A DNA stretch of 64,000 bases from CBFDBF01 sp050293315 (lineage in GTDB: Bacteria > Pseudomonadota > Gammaproteobacteria > Chromatiales > Chromatiaceae). The notes below the pieces were generated by a model that was not told the origin of the DNA, made no database searches, and saw only the letters and a program-made list of their open reading frames with translations. The stretch is from assembly GCA_050293315.1 (NCBI GenBank), contig JBNKMS010000007.1, forward strand, positions 22,592 to 86,591, given 5' to 3'. The translations under genes were made by a program, and so were the position numbers. Each line of letters begins with the position of its first letter. Position 1 is the stretch's first letter. Positions 1 through 8,355 of this stretch are shown in pieces.

Positions 1-94
1 TATCATCTTGAAACCCCAGATAGACCGCATCAGCGCCATTATCCACGGCAGCCTTGAGTGCGGGCAGGTTACCTGCAGGACAGATCAACTCCAT
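1..94 (-). CDS. ubiU: UbiU-like U32 peptidase family protein (5' end only)
   Basis: Reading the minus strand from an ATG at 94 gives MELICPAGNLPALKAAVDNG, continuing ADAVYLGFQDD to the window edge. This matches the very conserved N-terminus of UbiU/YhbU, which works with UbiV in O2-independent hydroxylation of ubiquinone precursors and uses a 4Fe-4S cluster. Only about 31 residues are present and the gene continues beyond base 1. It starts 5 nt after the stop of the upstream radical SAM gene, so the two are probably co-transcribed. Assignment rests on the N-terminal motif (LICPAGNLPALKAA) alone. Confidence 0.8.
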   Translation of the reverse strand, partial: MELICPAGNLPALKAAVDNGADAVYLGFQDD

Positions 95-99
95 AGCTA

Positions 100-1077
100 T
101 CACCGTAGCGAAGAGAGCAATCGCCGCTCTCTCCGTAGATTTTGGTTGGACAGTTGTGAGCCCATTGCAGACACCCCTTGACTACTCCCACGCCGCCGCA
201 GTTCACCCTCTATCCCGTTGAGTACCGCCCATTTAAACGAGCACCACTGCGGGGCCAACAGGATGTCCGTTGACGCCGTTCCGGTCACCCTATGGTAGAT
301 CACATCTGCCGGGGTACACTCAATCAGATCAGAGGCGATAGAGATATACTCCTTCATGCCAAGCGACTGGTACTCACCACGCTGCAGCTGTTTTGCCAGG
401 AGCGTCCCCCGCACCACGTGCAGAGGGTGCAGCTTCAACCCCTCAACCCCAAGCTCCAAAACCCTCTCCAGGGTCGTCAGCGCGTGTTCACGCCCCTCAC
501 CGGGCATGCCAACAATCAGATGGGTACAAACCTTGAGTCCACGTAACCGCGCGGCCCTGATGGCCTGTCGATAATCGGCAAAACCGTGGCCGCGGTTCAC
601 CCCATCCAGGGTTCGATCAAAGGCGGATTGGAGCCCTAGCTCCAGCCACACCTCATATCCCTGTGCCTGGTAATCAGCCAATAGATCTAGGACCTTGTCG
701 GGCACACAATCTGGCCTGGTCCCGACTGCCAGACCGATCACATCCGGCTCTTGTAGCGCCTGGCCATACAGCTCCGCCAGATACTCCACGTCGGCATAGG
801 TATTTGTATATGCCTGAAAATAGGCGATAAAGCGTTCGGCCCCGGTACGTTTTGCGATGACCCTACGACCCGACTCAATCTGAGCAGAGATATCCGGTGC
901 TCGTCTTGGATTGGGGTTGAAAGATGCATTATTACAGAAGGTACAGCCCCCCTGCCCCTTGCTACCATCTCTATTTGGACAGGTCATCCCTGCGTTGATG
1001 GCAATCTTATGGACACGCTCACCATATCTGCGTAGCAGATCCTGGCCAAGGGTGTTTATGTAGTCTGATAGTGCCAT
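100..1077 (-). CDS. TIGR01212-family (YhcC-type) radical SAM protein
   Basis: 325 aa. The N-terminus carries a radical-SAM cluster motif with Cys33, Cys45 and Cys48 (CPNRDGSKGQGGCTFC), the wide CX11CX2C spacing seen in the YhcC family rather than the usual CX3CX2C. Other visible features are AVGTRPDC and ELGLQSAFDRTLDGVNRGH, typical of the elongator-type radical SAM fold, and a conserved HLIVGMPGE. Length matches the family (about 310-330 aa). The biochemical substrate of YhcC proteins is not settled; a role in anaerobic metabolism is suspected. The stop is 5 nt before the ubiU start, so the genes probably form one unit. Confidence 0.85.
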   Translation of the reverse strand: MALSDYINTLGQDLLRRYGERVHKIAINAGMTCPNRDGSKGQGGCTFCNNASFNPNPRRAPDISAQIESGRRVIAKRTGAERFIAYFQAYTNTYADVEYLAELYGQALQEPDVIGLAVGTRPDCVPDKVLDLLADYQAQGYEVWLELGLQSAFDRTLDGVNRGHGFADYRQAIRAARLRGLKVCTHLIVGMPGEGREHALTTLERVLELGVEGLKLHPLHVVRGTLLAKQLQRGEYQSLGMKEYISIASDLIECTPADVIYHRVTGTASTDILLAPQWCSFKWAVLNGIEGELRRRGSSQGVSAMGSQLSNQNLRRERRLLSSLR

Positions 1078-1164
1078 CTAATATGTACGCAAACCGGCTT
1101 CCATGAAATTATTGGTTAAATGATACCACTCCAGACCACGGAAAATACCCCATCTTTGGGATTG

Positions 1165-1188
1165 AAAAGGCCCCTTTTCAGGGGCCTT
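1165..1188 (-). terminator. Intrinsic terminator downstream of tRNA-Ser
   Basis: On the minus strand AAGGCCCC and GGGGCCTT form an 8-bp GC-rich stem (1167-1174 with 1181-1188) with a short loop, running into TTTT. It lies 11 nt past the tRNA 3' end. Confidence 0.85.
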
Positions 1189-1198
1189 GTGCTGTAAT

Positions 1199-1289
1199 TG
1201 GCGGAGAGGGTGGGATTTGAACCCACGGATCCCGCAAGGGATCACTTGATTTCGAGTCAAGCCCGTTCGGCCAGCTCCGGCACCTCTCC
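1199..1289 (-). tRNA. tRNA-Ser (anticodon CGA)
   Basis: Read on the minus strand this is a 91-nt class II tRNA: acceptor GGAGAGG pairs with CCTCTCC, followed by G and an encoded CCA end. The anticodon stem CTTGA/TCAAG encloses CTCGAAA, giving anticodon CGA for UCG codons. A long variable arm (GATCCC...GGGATC) is typical of tRNA-Ser, and the T loop is TTCAAAT. An intrinsic terminator follows. Coordinates include CCA. Confidence 0.97.
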
Positions 1290-1357
1290 ATTAACAGAGG
1301 GTAATTTTACATCAATAGCGGCAAGCTTCTACAGCCGAATCTGATATCCTATCGCAT

Positions 1358-2746
1358 ATGCGCTATCTGCTTACACTCATTTTAGCTATGCAGCTATTGA
1401 GCTGTAGCATTCCGACACCCCTTCTGGAGCGGATAAAGCAGGACGGTGAGCTGGTAGTCATTACCCGTAATAGCGCTACCACCTATTTCGAGGGGCGCGA
1501 GGGGACAGCCGGTATTGAATATGATCTGGTGCGCATGTTTGCCCGGGAGCTGGGAGTAAGAGTACGCTTCATTACCCCGGATAGCTTTGATCAAATCATC
1601 CCAATGATAAAACGCCGAGAGGCCCACTTTGCTGCGGCTGGTCTCACCGTGACCAAAGAGAGAAAGGTTGAGGTCAAGTTTGCCCCAGGTTACCAGCAGA
1701 TTACCCAGCAGTTGATATTTCGTAATGGCGAAAAACAGCCAAAAAGCTTGAGAGACGTCATAGGGAGTAAATTTGAGGTTATTGCTGGTAGCAGCCATGA
1801 GGCCGAACTTGAGCGGCACAAAAAGGATATCCCCGAATTAGAGTGGATCGCTCGACGCGAACTAGAGAGCGAAGAGCTGCTCTATATGGTGCACACGGGC
1901 GAGATCGACTACACCATTGGCGACTCCAATGAGGTGGCCCTGAACCGCCGTTTCTACCCGGAACTTTTGGTCGCTTTTAACCTGACCCCACCGGAACAGC
2001 TGGCCTGGGCATTCCCGCATGAGGAGGACTCCAGCCTGTTTGATGCCGCCGCCGATTTCATCCGCAGAACCAAAAAGAGTGGCAAACTTGAGCAGCTGAT
2101 TGAACGTTACTACGGTTATGTCAAAAGACTCGGTTTCGTTGATACTAATACCTTTAAGCAACATGTCCTGATTCGCCTCCCGAAATATATAAGCTATTTC
2201 AAAGAGAGCGCCAAAACTACCGGGATCACATGGGAACTCCTGGCCGCGATAGGATATCAAGAGTCACACTGGAACCCAGATGCGGTCTCCCCCACCGGGG
2301 TACGCGGAATAATGATGCTAACCGAAGCGACCGCGGAGCAGATGGACATCCCAGACCGGACTGTACCCAAACAGAGCATCGAAGGTGGCGCGAAATACCT
2401 CCTACTACTTAGCCAGAAGATCCCACCCAGTGTTGTGCCTCCTGACCGCATGTGGTTTACCCTGGCGGCATACAATGTTGGCTTTGGCCATCTTGAAGAT
2501 GCCCGTATCCTGACGCAACGGGCCGGTAAAAACCCGGACAAATGGCAAGATGTAAAGCAATATCTACCTCTACTTAGCAGAAAGGCCTACTACCAGACAG
2601 TAAAACACGGATATGCCAGAGGACGGGAACCAGTTGATTATGTTGACAATATCCGCGGATACCACGACCTGCTCACATGGCTCATTGATCAGTCAACAGA
2701 GGACGAGCAGAGTCCTCCGGATATCTTCTCTTCCTCCGTACTATAG
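1358..2746 (+). CDS. mltF: Membrane-bound lytic murein transglycosylase F
   Basis: 462 aa. The N-terminus is a lipoprotein signal with lipobox LLSC (Cys16), placing it at the outer membrane. Residues about 25-255 form a periplasmic solute-binding domain (SBP_bac_3 type: AGIEYDLVRMFARELG). Residues about 275-440 form a lytic transglycosylase domain whose catalytic Glu is E302 in AAIGYQESHW, followed by GVRGIMMLT and AAYNVG. This two-domain order is diagnostic of MltF, which cleaves peptidoglycan to 1,6-anhydromuropeptides. Length is close to the E. coli enzyme. Single gene with no obvious partner. Confidence 0.95.
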   Translation: MRYLLTLILAMQLLSCSIPTPLLERIKQDGELVVITRNSATTYFEGREGTAGIEYDLVRMFARELGVRVRFITPDSFDQIIPMIKRREAHFAAAGLTVTKERKVEVKFAPGYQQITQQLIFRNGEKQPKSLRDVIGSKFEVIAGSSHEAELERHKKDIPELEWIARRELESEELLYMVHTGEIDYTIGDSNEVALNRRFYPELLVAFNLTPPEQLAWAFPHEEDSSLFDAAADFIRRTKKSGKLEQLIERYYGYVKRLGFVDTNTFKQHVLIRLPKYISYFKESAKTTGITWELLAAIGYQESHWNPDAVSPTGVRGIMMLTEATAEQMDIPDRTVPKQSIEGGAKYLLLLSQKIPPSVVPPDRMWFTLAAYNVGFGHLEDARILTQRAGKNPDKWQDVKQYLPLLSRKAYYQTVKHGYARGREPVDYVDNIRGYHDLLTWLIDQSTEDEQSPPDIFSSSVL

Positions 2747-2911
2747 GGGCATGTCAGACCTATTTAAGCCCCCATAACGTTACCTTGATCCTGGTTTCAT
2801 CTCTACCGACACTGCCTCAAGTTTTTCTCTATTAACCCGCTACTATATAAGGAATATGGGATTGCTTTTTAGTAATTAAAAGTCTGCTGCCTTACACGGG
2901 GGATCTATATT

Positions 2912-5515
2912 TTGCCGAGGATTTTGTTGGTCGAATATTCCGCCACGATTCGACATATACAGAAAAACCTTCTGATAAGAGCAGGGTATGAGGTTGAGGC
3001 CCATCTCGACTTCAAGTCTGCACGCGACCGTGCTGCAACCGGTTTAGAGGATGCCATGGCCTTTGATGCCGTGGTATTAGGATGGCCCGATCATGCCACC
3101 TCTGATGCTGACGAATTCTATACACTACTTGAGAAAAATCCATATTCTTCCCTACCGGTACTTACCCTAGCCCATCAGCCTGAAGAGGAGATCATCGCCA
3201 GGACGGACAAGCGACCTAACACCGCTTTCCTGCTTTGGTCTGACTACCGGAAAACCATCGATGTTCTTGCCGATCTACTCATCAATACACACATCACTCC
3301 ATCCAAAGAGAATACTGCAAATCACATCGTCCAGCCGATAAGAGTGCTGTTGGTTGATGATTCACGCACGGTACGAGTTAAATATAAACGCCTACTGGCT
3401 GCTAATGGCTATGATGCAAAGACCGCCTCTTCTGTAGGTGAAGGTTTTAGTAAAGCCCTGGAATCACCTTTTGATATCGCGATCATTGACTATTTCATGC
3501 CAGATGCAACCGGTGATGTTCTCTGCAAAAAACTGCGTGATAACGAAACGACAGAAGCCATCTCTACTGCGATATTAACAGGCGCATATCTCGATAAAGC
3601 AATCAAACAATCACTCGAAGCAGGTGCTATTGAATGTATGTTCAAGAACGAGAGTGACGATCTATTTCTGGCGCGCATAGATGCCATGAGTCGGGCCATT
3701 CGCGCGCATCAATCAATCGAAAAAGAGCGTGAACGACTGGGTGGCATTCTAAGATCTGTCGGTGAGGGCGTATACGGAGTAAATTCTGACGGCATTATAT
3801 CCTTCGTCAATCCTGCCTGTCGTCGCATCCTGGGATATGATCCTGAGGATCGATTGATCGGACAATCCGCATTGGAGACCTTTCATTTCGCCGACTCTGA
3901 AGGCACCCCTATCGAAGAGGGATTTTGTTCCCTGCATAAATCATATGCCGGAGGTGAACCTCTTCAGGCGTGGGAGACCGTCTTCTGGCATAAAACCGGC
4001 GCGATAATACCGGTGGAGTGCACAGTGTATCCACTCACTATTGAGGATAGACGAGAAGGTTCCGTAGTTGCCTTTCGCGATATCTCAGAGCGCAAATCAC
4101 TGGAGAATGAGCTACGCTGGCAGGCTAGCCACGATGCACTAACAAAACTTTACAATAGACGCTATTTCGAAAAACAACTCACGCTGGAGACAGAGCGTCT
4201 CAAGCGTGATGATGATACCAGCGCCCTGCTCTACATAGATCTCGACCGCTTCAAATACATCAATGACACTGCAGGCCACGTAGCAGGAGATAAATTACTG
4301 GTAGAGATTGCACAACAGATAACGCAACGCATGCGCAAGACCGATCTACTCGCCAGGCTTGGTGGTGACGAGTTTGCCATCATATTACGCAATGTAAACA
4401 GAGATAATATCCTACAGGTGGCTGATGAATTCCGCAAAATGCTTGACCACTACATGTTTGTCTATAACGAGAAACCATACAAGGTCAACGGCACCATCGG
4501 TATTGCCTTGATGAACAAAGATACAGAGTCCGCAAGTGAAATTCTTGCTGATGCGGATATTGCCTGCCATATCGCAAAAGGAAAAGGCCGTAACCGCACT
4601 CACCTCTTCATCCCAGAAAACGACAGCAAAAAATCAATGGACCTTGATTTAGGCTGGTCTTCACGTCTGCATGACGCCTTGATAAACGACCACTTGATCC
4701 TGTATCACCAGCCTATTATTCCTATAGAGCATATCACTCCAATCATGCTATCTAGCCAGAAAGGACCACTTTACCAACAACTTCTCACTACAGTCCCTCA
4801 GGAGGAGTGTCTTAGTGAGGTACTGTTGCGTCTTGATGACCCGGTACAGGGACTTGTCTTGCCCGGGGTTTTTCTCCCTACTGCAGAGCGCTTCAATATG
4901 ATGGACAAAATTGATTACTGGGTTATTAACGAAGCGTTGAGCAAGCTAAAGGAGCTGCAGCAGGCAGGCTATTCGGGAATGTTCACTATAAATCTATCAG
5001 CCCAAACCATAGCCAATGAAGCGTTGATTGAAGATATAGAAGAGATAATCACAGGCCTTGAGGTAGACTCGAGAAAAGTTATTTTTGAGATCACCGAGAC
5101 ATCTGCTGTCTCCAACCTTGTCTCTGCAAATGAACTGATTTTAAAGCTACATGCCCTTGGTTGTCGCCTTGCACTGGATGATTTTGGCAGCGGTTTTTCC
5201 TCTTTTTCATATCTTAAGAACTTACCGGTAGATTTCATCAAGATTGACGGGCTGTTTGTAAGAGGCGTGGCAAAAGACCCTAGTGATCGCGCAATCATTC
5301 AATCGATGAACGATATCGCCCACTCACTGGGTAAAAAAACTATTGCCGAATATGTAGAAAATGCAGATATCTTGAAGTTTCTGTGCGATGTAGGGGTAGA
5401 CTATGTACAAGGACAATTCATCTCACAACCTATGTTGATCGACACCATCGATCCAAACCCGACAATCGACACACAGACTCCTCATTCCGAGCAAAACATA
5501 TTAAAGCAGGGTTAA
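2912..5515 (+). CDS. Response-regulator fusion: REC-REC-PAS-GGDEF-EAL
   Basis: 867 aa, TTG start with a GGGGG-type ribosome site upstream. Domains in order: a first receiver (about 1-125, LLVEYSATIR, lacking the usual acidic pair), a second receiver (about 143-270, LLVDDSRTVRVKY and IIDYFMPDATGD, intact phospho-acceptor region), PAS (about 275-395), GGDEF (about 405-565, intact LARLGGDEFAIIL) and EAL (about 580-845). The EAL signature reads EVLLRL instead of EALLRL and is separated from YHQPI by an insertion of about 40 residues. Other catalytic motifs (NLSAQT, EITETS, LDDFGSG, AEYVEN) are present. It likely makes and/or degrades cyclic di-GMP; net activity cannot be read from sequence. Confidence 0.9.
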   Translation: MPRILLVEYSATIRHIQKNLLIRAGYEVEAHLDFKSARDRAATGLEDAMAFDAVVLGWPDHATSDADEFYTLLEKNPYSSLPVLTLAHQPEEEIIARTDKRPNTAFLLWSDYRKTIDVLADLLINTHITPSKENTANHIVQPIRVLLVDDSRTVRVKYKRLLAANGYDAKTASSVGEGFSKALESPFDIAIIDYFMPDATGDVLCKKLRDNETTEAISTAILTGAYLDKAIKQSLEAGAIECMFKNESDDLFLARIDAMSRAIRAHQSIEKERERLGGILRSVGEGVYGVNSDGIISFVNPACRRILGYDPEDRLIGQSALETFHFADSEGTPIEEGFCSLHKSYAGGEPLQAWETVFWHKTGAIIPVECTVYPLTIEDRREGSVVAFRDISERKSLENELRWQASHDALTKLYNRRYFEKQLTLETERLKRDDDTSALLYIDLDRFKYINDTAGHVAGDKLLVEIAQQITQRMRKTDLLARLGGDEFAIILRNVNRDNILQVADEFRKMLDHYMFVYNEKPYKVNGTIGIALMNKDTESASEILADADIACHIAKGKGRNRTHLFIPENDSKKSMDLDLGWSSRLHDALINDHLILYHQPIIPIEHITPIMLSSQKGPLYQQLLTTVPQEECLSEVLLRLDDPVQGLVLPGVFLPTAERFNMMDKIDYWVINEALSKLKELQQAGYSGMFTINLSAQTIANEALIEDIEEIITGLEVDSRKVIFEITETSAVSNLVSANELILKLHALGCRLALDDFGSGFSSFSYLKNLPVDFIKIDGLFVRGVAKDPSDRAIIQSMNDIAHSLGKKTIAEYVENADILKFLCDVGVDYVQGQFISQPMLIDTIDPNPTIDTQTPHSEQNILKQG

Positions 5516-5529
5516 ACAGCACACTACAT

Positions 5530-6012
5530 CTACCTGCGCCTGGCGAAAAACTCCCGCAACAGAGCACCACACTCCTCCTGCAACATACCCCCACTGCACA
5601 CCATGCTGTGGTTAAACCTCCCATCCGGAGGTAGCAGATCAAACACACTCCCCGCAGCCCCACCCTTTGGATCGTAGGCCCCAAATACCAACCTGGCCAC
5701 ACGCGCGTGGACAATGGCGCCAGCACACATCGGACACGGCTCCAGAGTCACGTAAAGGGTACTGTCCAGAAGGCGATAGTTTCCCACTCGTCTACCAGCG
5801 TCCCGAAGCGCCTGGATCTCGGCGTGCGCAGATGGATCACTACTACTGATTGGCCGGTTCCAACCTTCACCTATAATCTCTCCATCCCGCACCAGCACGG
5901 CACCCACCGGCACCTCGCCCTCCTCCTCTGCGCGGCGAGCCAGGCCCAGAGCGTGCTGCATAAACAGAGCGTCCTCATCCCTATTGATAGTAGATTTGTG
6001 TTCAGATGACAT
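5530..6012 (-). CDS. tadA: tRNA-specific adenosine deaminase
   Basis: 160 aa. It shows the zinc deaminase motif HAEIQALRDAG (zinc ligand His and catalytic Glu) and PCPMCAGAIVHARV (two Cys ligands). GEGWNRPIS and the length match TadA, which converts A34 to inosine in tRNA-Arg(ACG). The C-terminus RREFFARRR is typical. It converges on the preceding GGDEF/EAL gene (14 nt between stops) and lies just downstream of mtgA on the same strand. Confidence 0.95.
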   Translation of the reverse strand: MSSEHKSTINRDEDALFMQHALGLARRAEEEGEVPVGAVLVRDGEIIGEGWNRPISSSDPSAHAEIQALRDAGRRVGNYRLLDSTLYVTLEPCPMCAGAIVHARVARLVFGAYDPKGGAAGSVFDLLPPDGRFNHSMVCSGGMLQEECGALLREFFARRR

Positions 6013-6046
6013 CTTGCATTAACCAGTTAACTGTAACCGCATTATG

Positions 6047-6811
6047 CTACGGCACCCTGGAATAGAACATGCGTTCAACGATTATCATAGTACGCTCGTT
6101 TACATATGGTGAATAAGGATTTCTTTCAAAACGGCGTGGTGATGGCAACATAACCGCAAGACGCGCCGCATTAATTACCGTTAAACTAGCTGCATTGGTA
6201 TTGAAATAGCGCCTTGCTGCCGCCTCAGCGCCAAATATACCGTTACCCCACTCGACTGAATTCAGATATACCTCAAGGATACGACGTTTGTCCCAAAGTA
6301 GTTCCAGCCAGACAGTGATGACAGCCTCCTGGGCCTTACGCCATGGCGTCTTACTACCGGAGAGAAATAGATTCTTGGCCAACTGCTGGGAAATCGTTGA
6401 ACCGCCGGCAACCACCTTACCACGACGTTCATTCTTATCCAGGGCTTTTTGTATGCCCTCCCAATCAAATCCTTTATGGTCGATAAACTTGTCGTCCTCA
6501 GCAGCGACCACGGCCTTTTTAAGATAGACAGATATCTGTTTGTAAGGCACCCACACATGCTTAATCAATGCCTTTGGATTCGACTCCTGCATCACCACAA
6601 GCCGGTGCTGCATAAAGGATGTCATCTCCGGATTATTGTAGCGCCACCACAATACCCAGCCGAAATACCACCCCTGCCAAAGAACAGCCAGAAGCAACAA
6701 CCAAAATATGATGCGGCGTATGCGCGCACCGATAGACTTGACGCCCGTCGTATCATCGTCAGCAGTGATGTCATGGCCAGGCCAGGTGAATTCTATATCA
6801 TCTTTTGGCAT
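6047..6811 (-). CDS. mtgA: Monofunctional biosynthetic peptidoglycan transglycosylase
   Basis: 254 aa. One N-terminal transmembrane helix (about 30-52) anchors a periplasmic GT51 glycosyltransferase domain. Motifs visible: AAEDDKFIDHKGFDW (catalytic Glu region), GGSTISQQLAKNLFLS, KAQEAVITVWLE and RILEVYLNSVEWGNGIFGAEAA. MtgA polymerises lipid II into glycan strands. Length is normal for the family. Confidence 0.95.
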   Translation of the reverse strand: MPKDDIEFTWPGHDITADDDTTGVKSIGARIRRIIFWLLLLAVLWQGWYFGWVLWWRYNNPEMTSFMQHRLVVMQESNPKALIKHVWVPYKQISVYLKKAVVAAEDDKFIDHKGFDWEGIQKALDKNERRGKVVAGGSTISQQLAKNLFLSGSKTPWRKAQEAVITVWLELLWDKRRILEVYLNSVEWGNGIFGAEAAARRYFNTNAASLTVINAARLAVMLPSPRRFERNPYSPYVNERTMIIVERMFYSRVP

Positions 6812-7027
6812 AACCCCTGTCGTCCAAATACGCCTTCCTGTTATTCAGCTAGAATAATGTCAACTCTCGGGCATAGGTTTGCTCATCTGAGGTTTATTAT
6901 CAAGTTGAATCTACCACACAGATTTACTAACAACCCTGTTACTACAAGATCAACTCCACCGCAGGCGCCCGCAGTACAACTACTAGAACATATTACCGCA
7001 CAACAAAGTTCCCGCACATATATGTGC

Positions 7028-7057
7028 AAAAAAAATGGCCACGGTACTCTGTGGCCA
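7028..7057 (-). terminator. Intrinsic terminator of the cyd operon
   Basis: On the minus strand TGGCCAC (7051-7057) and GTGGCCA (7036-7042) form a perfect 7-bp stem with an 8-nt loop, followed directly by eight T residues. It lies about 30 nt after cydX and ends the cydPABX unit. Confidence 0.92.
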
Positions 7058-7089
7058 AAGCGCTTGGGACTAAGCAATTCTAGATATGA

Positions 7090-7194
7090 TTATTCTGCAT
7101 CACCTCGATCCTGTTGCGACTCAAACCACATCGCATTCAGTACTGCAAACATGATCGCCATGGCGATGCCAATCATCCAAGTGAAATACCACAT
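7090..7194 (-). CDS. cydX: Cytochrome bd small subunit CydX
   Basis: 34 aa (MWYFTWMIGIAMAIMFAVLN, then AMWFESQQDRGDAE). One transmembrane helix with the CydX signature MWYF-W-LG-like N-terminus. The reading frame is open upstream, but this ATG follows an AGGAG-type site (CAGGAGACAATT) and gives the family length (about 30-40 aa). It lies 17 nt downstream of cydB. CydX stabilises the haem site of cytochrome bd oxidase. Confidence 0.92.
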   Translation of the reverse strand: MWYFTWMIGIAMAIMFAVLNAMWFESQQDRGDAE

Positions 7195-7211
7195 AATTGT
7201 CTCCTGATTGT

Positions 7212-8354
7212 TTAGTAGGCTAAATGATCGTTTGCTTCGACATATTCTGTCGTCACCTTTCCGGACATCACCTTGTAGCACCAAGCGGTATAGCTCAGTA
7301 CGATCGGGGTAAAGATCACAGCTGCCCAGAACATCACCTCAAGAGTCAGGTGGCTGGATACGCTGTCCCATACCGTGAGACCGCTCCGCAGGTCGCTGCT
7401 GGACGGCATGATGAACGGAAACATGGAGACACCAGCGGTGCCGATGACGCCGAGCTGAGAAACAGCGCTGCTCCAAAATGCGGCGACCGGACGCCGTAGC
7501 CTGGCAAAGGCAATACCCAGGAGTCCACCGGCAAATCCAAGCAGAGGTATCAGCATGGTAAGGGGCTGTTTGGCGTAGTTGTCCAGCCAGGCGCCCACCG
7601 CCATCTCCACACTCTTGTCCAGAGGGTTGGGCAGGGCCCCGGGGATGACCTCAGAGGTGATGCGATAACCCGGTATACCCATGGCCACCCATACCCCGGC
7701 CGCGGCGAAGGCCACCAACATCAAAAGACCGAAGATTAGCGAGGCCTTACGCGCACGCTCGTAGATCTCTCCCTCGGTGCGGATCATAAGAAAATGCGCA
7801 CCATGAAACGTCAGCATGGAGAAGCTGACGACACCGGCCAGCAAGGCAAACGGATTCAACAGCTCGAAGAAACCACCGGTATAGACCGGACGCAGGTTAT
7901 CCTCGAAATAGAAGGGCACACCCAACAGCAGGTTGCCGAAGGCCACGCCGAAGATCAGCGAAGGCACAGCACCACCGATAAACAGACCCCAATCCCAGCT
8001 CTTGCGCCAGGTCGGATTATTTATCTTACTTCGATAGTCGAACCCTACGGGGCGAAAGAATAGGGCCCATAGGACCGCCAGCATGGCAATATAGAAGCCG
8101 GAGAAGGCGGTGGCATACACCACAGGCCAGGCGGCAAAGATGGCACCACCACCGGTGATAAACCAAACCTGGTTTCCATCCCAATGTGGGCCTATGGTAT
8201 TGATGATGGCACGGCGCTCTACATCATTGCGTCCAACGAAAGGTAGCAGAGTGCCGATCCCCATGTCGTGACCATCCATGATGGCAAAGCCGAGTAGCAG
8301 CACACCCACCAGCAACCACCAGATGATCTTCAGGATTTCATAATCGATTATCAT
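7212..8354 (-). CDS. cydB: Cytochrome d ubiquinol oxidase subunit II
   Basis: 380 aa, polytopic membrane protein. Starts MIIDYEILKIIWWLLVGVLL, then GFAIMDGHDMGIGTLLPF, the canonical CydB N-terminus. GPHWDGNQVWFITGGGAIFAAWP is the conserved family block. One base separates it from cydA (8356) and it is followed by cydX. With CydA it forms the high-affinity quinol oxidase that consumes O2 and supports respiratory protection under microoxic, nitrogen-fixing conditions. Confidence 0.97.
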   Translation of the reverse strand: MIIDYEILKIIWWLLVGVLLLGFAIMDGHDMGIGTLLPFVGRNDVERRAIINTIGPHWDGNQVWFITGGGAIFAAWPVVYATAFSGFYIAMLAVLWALFFRPVGFDYRSKINNPTWRKSWDWGLFIGGAVPSLIFGVAFGNLLLGVPFYFEDNLRPVYTGGFFELLNPFALLAGVVSFSMLTFHGAHFLMIRTEGEIYERARKASLIFGLLMLVAFAAAGVWVAMGIPGYRITSEVIPGALPNPLDKSVEMAVGAWLDNYAKQPLTMLIPLLGFAGGLLGIAFARLRRPVAAFWSSAVSQLGVIGTAGVSMFPFIMPSSSDLRSGLTVWDSVSSHLTLEVMFWAAVIFTPIVLSYTAWCYKVMSGKVTTEYVEANDHLAY

Positions 8355-8355
8355 T

